Shown piece after piece: positions 58,988 through 64,000 of a stretch of DNA of 64,000 bases. Origin of the DNA: Tulasnella sp. 424 (lineage: Eukaryota > Basidiomycota > Agaricomycetes > Cantharellales > Tulasnellaceae); assembly GCA_019633425.1 (NCBI GenBank), contig WSUB01000108.1, positions 79,062 to 143,061 on the forward strand, given 5' to 3'. Made by a program: the position numbers and the translations under genes. Position 1 is the stretch's first letter; each line of letters opens with the position of its first letter. The notes beneath the pieces are model-generated. The model had not been told where the DNA came from and ran no database searches. It was given only the letters and a program-made list of their open reading frames with translations.

Positions 58988-60313
58988 TATGTCGTCTTCT
59001 TTCACCACGTACTCGCCCTCCTCTTCTCCCTCGCTATGCACTGCTCCCTGAGGTCGAGGTTGTGAGCCAAGGTCTGGTCGACACCGGCGAACGACCGAAT
59101 CGGGGGAACCAAGTGTAAAGCCTTCCATCCGTTCACTAATGCGTGCCATGTTCTGTCTCGATTTCTCCTCCATTGTGATCCCGCTCGAATTGGCTGGTGA
59201 TAGCTCCTTGTGATATTCTTGCTGGCGACGGTGTCGGCTCCGAGAGCGATCTCTGTGTCGCTCTGTTGTCCTCGCGGCAGCACAATCAGCCCCTTCCGCT
59301 CCTCGTTCTGCTGTTGCCCCTAAAACTCTTCGCTCTGTCAACTCTCGCTGGTTTCAGCCGATGGCGTGTCCGAGGAGAATCGAGATGACGAGAACGTCCG
59401 CTTCATTTCAGTTGCAGGTGTTGGAGAAACTTGAGGCTCGCTGAGGAAGGAACTTTCAATGTCGAAACTCGAGCTGGACAGGCCAGGGCTGCTGGTGACA
59501 TGGGCCCCGACACTACTGATCTGAGTCGGAGCGCAGAGTTCGGGCGGGGCTGATGATTGGAGATTTTCCAAGCAGCCTTCGAAGATGAGAGGGGGGGGAG
59601 GAAGTGGGGATTCCTTGATTCCAGCTCGGAGAACGCGCATCAGGTCCATCCTTTTGGGCTTCCCCTTCTCCTGATCTGACTGAATGGCCGGTGCTTGAGT
59701 GCCCATAAGAACCGCCGCTTGTTGGTTCGATTCTGGAGGAGGCCGAAGCCCTCGTATGGGCAAGAGGGGGAAGCGTTCGCTCGTTCTGTCTGATGTTTTT
59801 GTGGGATGGGGAGAACGCCTTGCATGGGATTGTTGAACCAGGAGAGAAGCTGCCGAATGTCCATGTTCCGCTGATGAGTCGGAATAATGGCGGCGTTGAT
59901 AGTAACCTTGAGAAGCCCGTTTGTCTTTGATGGCGGTGGCAAGGGCGAGTTCCCATCTACCATGTCGAAGTCCGGCTCCTTTGGTTTCGGGGGCCGCCCC
60001 AGGACGAGGAGAACCTTCGCCTCCAAACGCTCTGGACTAAAATCTCCATTCGCTCTTGGAGACGGAGGTACATGGGTTCCTTCTCCATGAGTGGCACGAG
60101 ATGTCGATCTTCAGGACAGAGGTGTTGGATTAGTGAGTGAGTTGATGGTGATGCGTTGTTCCTCTTCTCCAGGGTCTCTGTCGACATTGCAATCTTGACC
60201 ACTGCACCTCTCCGTCCTTCCATCACCTCACAAACCCAAGTCCGCCCGCAGTCTTCACCCTTGTCGTGCCAATACCCCTCATAGTGCGATCCAGCCCAAT
60301 GGCTCGACAATAA

Positions 60314-60503
60314 ATGACATCATACTTCTTCGCCCAACCGGTGGACGTCGAAATCCGGTTGGAAGGCGAAGCGAACCGAAAGCAAGTGGAAGTGAAATTG
60401 GAGAAGGATAGGAAGGAGGCTTACCCGGCGTATTACGACGGAGAACCTGTCACTGGCCAGGTTCGCGCACACTCATTCTTTTTATGTCGCTGTGGTTTGC
60501 AGT
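60314..60503 (+). pseudogene. VPS26 5' fragment (exon 1)
   Basis: Exon 1 is almost unchanged (MTSYFFAQPVDVEIRLEGEA.. to the donor GCCAG/GTTCGCG). Similarity to the parent continues into intron 1 and stops at about 60503, where a Ty3-type reverse transcriptase in the opposite strand begins. No later exon is present. Confidence 0.85.
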
Positions 60504-62081
60504 GGAGAGGGACCAAACCTTCACTCCGGTCAGGGGGGTTAACACTGCCATGGGTATCCTTATCCCGTTGCATCCTCGTGCCACAAAACCAACGGTTCCG
60601 ATGAATCCCGCAAGTAAGTCTTTGCTCGTTGGTGTTTTCCATGCCGCAATACTGTCGACCTTGTGAGGGTCGATCTGAATCCCCTTGTTTGTTATCACAT
60701 GGCCCAGTAAGTTCATTTTTTCGGCGAAGAAATGCATTTTGTCCACGCTGAGGAATAAGCTTTCCTTTCTTAGGACATCTAGGACGATTCGGACGTGTTC
60801 CAGGTGTTCTGCTACTGTATCTGAATAGATCACGATGTCATCGAGATACACGTCCATGAACTTTCCTATGTACGGGGCGAATATGTGATTCATTAATACT
60901 TGGTAAGTCGCGCCTCCATTACAATCGCCTTGCTGAAGAACTAAGCTCTCCATAGTCCCATCAGGAGTGGTGAAGATTGTCCTCGAGACGTGCTCCGGTT
61001 TTACCCGGATCTGCTCGTAGGCGTCCTTGCCATCCATGATACTTCGGTACTTATGCGACGCAACGTTCCACAGAATCGATTCGATATCCGGCAAAGGTGA
61101 GGCCATCTTCCTCGTATTAGAGTTCTGCGCACGCTTATCAACTACTGTCCGTATGCGCAGTTCTCCGTTTGGACCAGGTTTCTTCTTTAGGATCAGAAGC
61201 GGCGATGCGTTTGTACCCGTAGCTACCCGCCAGCGTCCGCTCTTGATGTATTCATCCTTCTTCTGTCGCCATAGCGGTTTTAACGCGTCCAGGCATCTTG
61301 ATGGACGCCAAGGGTACACTTTGGACTCGTCGATAAGGGGAATTTCGTGGTTAACAGCTTGGAGAGGTGGTAAGTCCGTTTGGGATACGTCCTTGCACAG
61401 GTCTAACACCTCGTGCTTCAGATCATCTCGCAAGGTTTGAAGTTTGTCGTCCACAATCTCCGCGGCTTGTGAGGGAATGCGGGCCACCTGTTCCCCTTGG
61501 ATCGGCAAGGGTTCGTTTGATCCAATCCCAACTTTCGTCGGGTTGAGTCCCATGATTACCTTGTGCTGATATACGAACGGCGTCCCTAGTATCAGATCGT
61601 AATTATCTAGGTTCATTATGTCAAACCGTCGTTTTGACTTGACGTTTTGGTATTTGAAATCAACGGTAGTTGTGGCGAAAACTGTTGACCTCTAACCCAC
61701 CGCTGCCATCTGGACACCGAGTGGTTTGGCAAGTACTTTGAGCGGCACTTTGAGCTGGTCCGCCAGCTTTGTAGACATGAAATCTGCGAGTGACCCAGTG
61801 TCCAGCAAGGCTCGAGCGTCTCTGCTGTTTATTCTAACGTTAATTACTATCAGTCGCGGAACCAAGCGATCGAAATCCTTTGGTCTTGTTGAGTTTCGCT
61901 CCAGCCCGTTCAGCTCCGGTGCACGGTCAGCCCTTTTCCTTGTGTTTTGTATTGGTCTCGCCATCAAGGTGAATATACAAGCACCCTGCCACCTTCGCGC
62001 AGTTCGCTGGGACGGGCCAGGCGACTCATCGTCGTCCTTGTGGCATCGTTTTGGCTGCCGATCTGGGATGTCTTCCACCAA
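60504..62081 (-). pseudogene. Truncated Ty3/Gypsy pol: protease and reverse transcriptase
   Basis: Different lineage from the chromovirus at 43.8 kb. Protease: RALLDTGSLADFMSTKLADQ near 61800. A TAG at 61692-61694 breaks the frame, after which RSTVFATTTVDFKYQ and MNLDNYDLILGTPFVYQHKV continue in the same frame. Reverse transcriptase: KKKPGPNGELRIRTVVDKRA, SIMDGKDAYEQIRVKPEH, GGATYQVLMNHIF and YLDDIVIYSD. It ends in the thumb region at the junction with the VPS26 fragment; RNase H, integrase and the 3' LTR are absent. Confidence 0.88.
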
Positions 62082-62138
62082 AACAGGTGAGTCCCCTTTT
62101 ATCGGTTGGCTCGTCTATGATTTGAGACGCCGTCGCTC

Positions 62139-62804
62139 TCAGGTGCCATCTGTATCGCTGGAGTGTTCCGACGAGTCATCACCATCCGAATTGTCTGACT
62201 GTGGAGGTGAGTTTTCATCATTCGGAACGTTGTTGCTTTGTTGGTTAACCAGGGTGTCACAGGCTGCTTCGTCGGTGTGTACAGCTGCCGTCAAGGGTCG
62301 CCCTCCAGATGCGGAACTGCGTTGGGTGCTTGATGCTCTAGTGTTGGATCTAGCGCTTCCGGTTCCAATGATTGACGCTAGGTAACTGCCTTGAGGAATC
62401 TGAGATGATGCGCGAGGTAGCGGTGATCTGGATGCTGCGCTATGAGAGAAGACCGAGTTGGCTCCCAGCGACATGTGCGGAGTTGAATGCTCTGTTGGGG
62501 CTGACAGCTGACCGTTGCTTCCTGTAGACTGTGCCGGTGTAATCCTCCGTCCTGAGGATGTGACGGAAGGTTTTCGGTCGTTGCTCACGAGTTCACGCTC
62601 AAAAGACGTTGCGTTAACCGAAAGTAGCGTCAACTCTCGCTGCCCGTCAGACAGCGATCCGGATTCCGACTCCGAGTCGTCCCGTAAGTCGATAGATTGC
62701 ATCTGCCTCATGATTAGGTTCCGAGTTGCATCGTTGAGGTTGTCGACAATCTCAAGCAGGAGATCACGGTCATGGTATGACCGTTCCGAAGGCGTCGCAT
62801 ACAT
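62139..62804 (-). CDS. Unrecognised protein upstream of the truncated Ty3 pol, possibly gag
   Basis: Start ATG 62804 (MYATPSERSYHDRDLLLEIV), 221 residues, ending just before the protease frame. A short helical N-terminus (EIVDNLNDATRNLIMRQMQS) is followed by a Ser/Asp/Thr-rich disordered region. It has no zinc knuckle or capsid motif I recognise. Its place and strand fit the start of gag of the Ty3 element, with a deletion before protease; it could also be a host gene. Confidence 0.4.
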   Translation of the reverse strand: MYATPSERSYHDRDLLLEIVDNLNDATRNLIMRQMQSIDLRDDSESESGSLSDGQRELTLLSVNATSFERELVSNDRKPSVTSSGRRITPAQSTGSNGQLSAPTEHSTPHMSLGANSVFSHSAASRSPLPRASSQIPQGSYLASIIGTGSARSNTRASSTQRSSASGGRPLTAAVHTDEAACDTLVNQQSNNVPNDENSPPQSDNSDGDDSSEHSSDTDGT

Positions 62805-63304
62805 CAGGAAAAAGCCTTTTGGGATATACTTCCTATGAAGACTATATTGCACAGATATACTATATATCAAGCCATGAGTATATACCTAAGCATAGCAGAA
62901 TATTGCAGAATATATCATTGTATATCAATTTGTTGCAAATTATTGTCACATAGCGTTATAGCATTTAATATTTGCATATTCACATTGCCTTAATGCATAT
63001 TATAGTCATTTATTTCATTATTGCAGAAATAGCAACTTGTACCAGCATATATTTATATATGTCACCGGTGGTGGAAGCCCTGCATCAGGAAATGCATAAT
63101 TCCTAAATATAAGGGTGTGTTTTACATAGTGTGCATAAATTTCTAAGATCTAGTATACTCCTATATTTTACAGGGGATTGGTGTGTACTGTGTAGAGAGT
63201 CGGGATGAAGGCTCGCTCTAACCAAAGGACAAAGTTTAGTAATTAAAATCAAGGATGTGCAGTAGGAATGACATACATGAGGTTTTAATGAGGAGCCCTA
63301 GAGG
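62805..63304. other. AT-rich intergenic sequence
   Basis: Strongly AT-rich with many TATAT and TTGCA motifs, unlike the rest of the window. It could hold the leader or LTR of the truncated Ty3 element, but no matching second LTR is in view. No gene is seen. Confidence 0.45.
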
Positions 63305-63685
63305 CTGCAGTGGCAGTTGTGGCAGTGCTGGGGATTGACGTGCGGTGTGTTGGCGATAGAGTGTCCGTTGATGGTCGTTCCGACGAGAATTTCGGCAATT
63401 AGCATAAAAATCATTAATGAATGCAAAAATGACTTACTAACTACACCATATAGCTTTCATAAAGCTAGTAGCGCTAGATATGACCCGGTTGGGGATCGGT
63501 GTGTGGTGCCCGGAGTGTCGCGACCGGTGAATGGGTGTTCCAACGAAAAATGTCAAAGTTAATTTTCAGAGTAAGAACACACATCAAAAGCGACTTACCT
63601 GCCGGTAAAGTTCTATGAGAACTCACAAGGCCACAAAGGTAGTGGTACTCAGGCTTGGTTTGGGGACTTGGGTGTGCTGACATGC
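63305..63685 (-). CDS. Possible exons of an unresolved minus-strand gene
   Basis: Two similar blocks (63305-63440 and 63475-63600) each read VGT-P/T-I and are preceded by GTAAGTC-like donors, as in a gene with duplicated exons. The last block would end NPQHCHNCHCSL and stop. A start MSAHPSPQTKPEYHYLCGL lies at about 63683. I cannot join the parts with certain acceptors. Confidence 0.2.
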
Positions 63686-64000
63686 CATCAAGTTCGAACG
63701 AACAGGGTCCAGTTCACACATGAACGTGCAAAGTCTGAACGTGGACTTGCCCACTCCCCCCCATCTCTATCACATTTCCTCCTCCTAACTACACTCAGAC
63801 CTCAGCATCGATGATGACAGGAAGCACCGGCAATTGTCCTATCACCATTCCCTCAAGACCACAGGAAGAAAGAAGACATTGCCGACAACTTCACTGAACC
63901 GCAACAACGCCCCGGGCCCGCATGCTGCAACTCGGTCTCCAACACACCTTGATCCCAAACTTAACAATAGTAGACTTTGTGGCATTCTGAAGTCCTCAAA
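63686..64000. other. Window end, nothing recognised
   Basis: C-rich and AC-rich sequence with no protein-like frame on either strand. Confidence 0.4.

Larger units (their letters stand above)
57116..60090 (-). pseudogene. AXL2-like pseudo-copy 2, rearranged, with MITE insertions
   Basis: 57116-57370 matches parent 18125-18378; then, at the same junction as pseudo-copy 1, it jumps to parent 14552 and follows the cytoplasmic tail to about 16790 (readable: ATEMKRTFSSSRFSSDTPSA, EPDFDMVDGNSPLPPPSKTN). About 2.45 kb of the parent (16790-19250: membrane segment, ectodomain, spacer) is missing before the VPS26 start copy. Many frameshifts. Two small MITEs interrupt it. Confidence 0.85.

Overview
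This is nuclear DNA of a filamentous basidiomycete. Genes are cut by many 50-70 base GT-AG introns. There is an intron-containing tRNA-Tyr, fungal housekeeping genes (SEC61, VPS26, an AXL2-like gene) and fungal LTR retrotransposons. Expansion of kinase genes fused to near-identical 40-residue TPR units resembles what I know from Cantharellales such as Tulasnella. That placement is an inference from family recall, not a database result.

Layout. 1-3 kb: a complete kinase-TPR gene. 3.6-5.0 kb: an S1/P1 nuclease on the minus strand. 5.1-5.9 kb: a small unrecognised multi-exon gene, divergent from SEC61 (6.2-7.8 kb). 8.5-11.2 kb: two tandem GDSL/SGNH esterase genes. 11.5-13.4 kb: an F-box gene. 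13.9 kb: tRNA-Tyr. 14.5-18.6 kb: an AXL2-like membrane protein, divergent from VPS26 (19.5-20.8 kb). These genes form the conserved, well-kept half of the window.

From about 21 kb the window is accessory sequence. It has a second kinase-TPR gene whose kinase half is destroyed (21.4-24.0 kb), repeated copies of the kinase 5' flank, two related terminal-inverted-repeat elements, a MULE-like MITE with a 9-base target duplication, broken copies of VPS26 and AXL2, and a solo LTR. A third, very long kinase-TPR gene with 19 TPR units follows at 37.9-41.8 kb. Next come a heptamer-rich fold-back repeat, a full-length Ty3/Gypsy chromovirus with CATGG target duplications (43.8-50.0 kb, containing an assembly gap), and a convergent pair made of an intact 8-exon unknown gene and an integrase-like DDE gene (50.3-55.5 kb). 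Beyond that lie a TPR fragment, a second AXL2/VPS26 pseudo-copy carrying two small MITEs, and a truncated Ty3 element.

The most interesting system is the kinase-TPR family. The three copies share the same exon layout. In the intact copies a non-RD kinase domain (HGDLKSxN, DFG) is followed by TPR arrays that are highly alike even at DNA level. This architecture resembles the high-identity repeat arrays of fungal NLR-like receptors, and a sensing role is inferred on that basis only. Many nonsense changes in the mobile and duplicated genes fit a C-to-T change on one strand.
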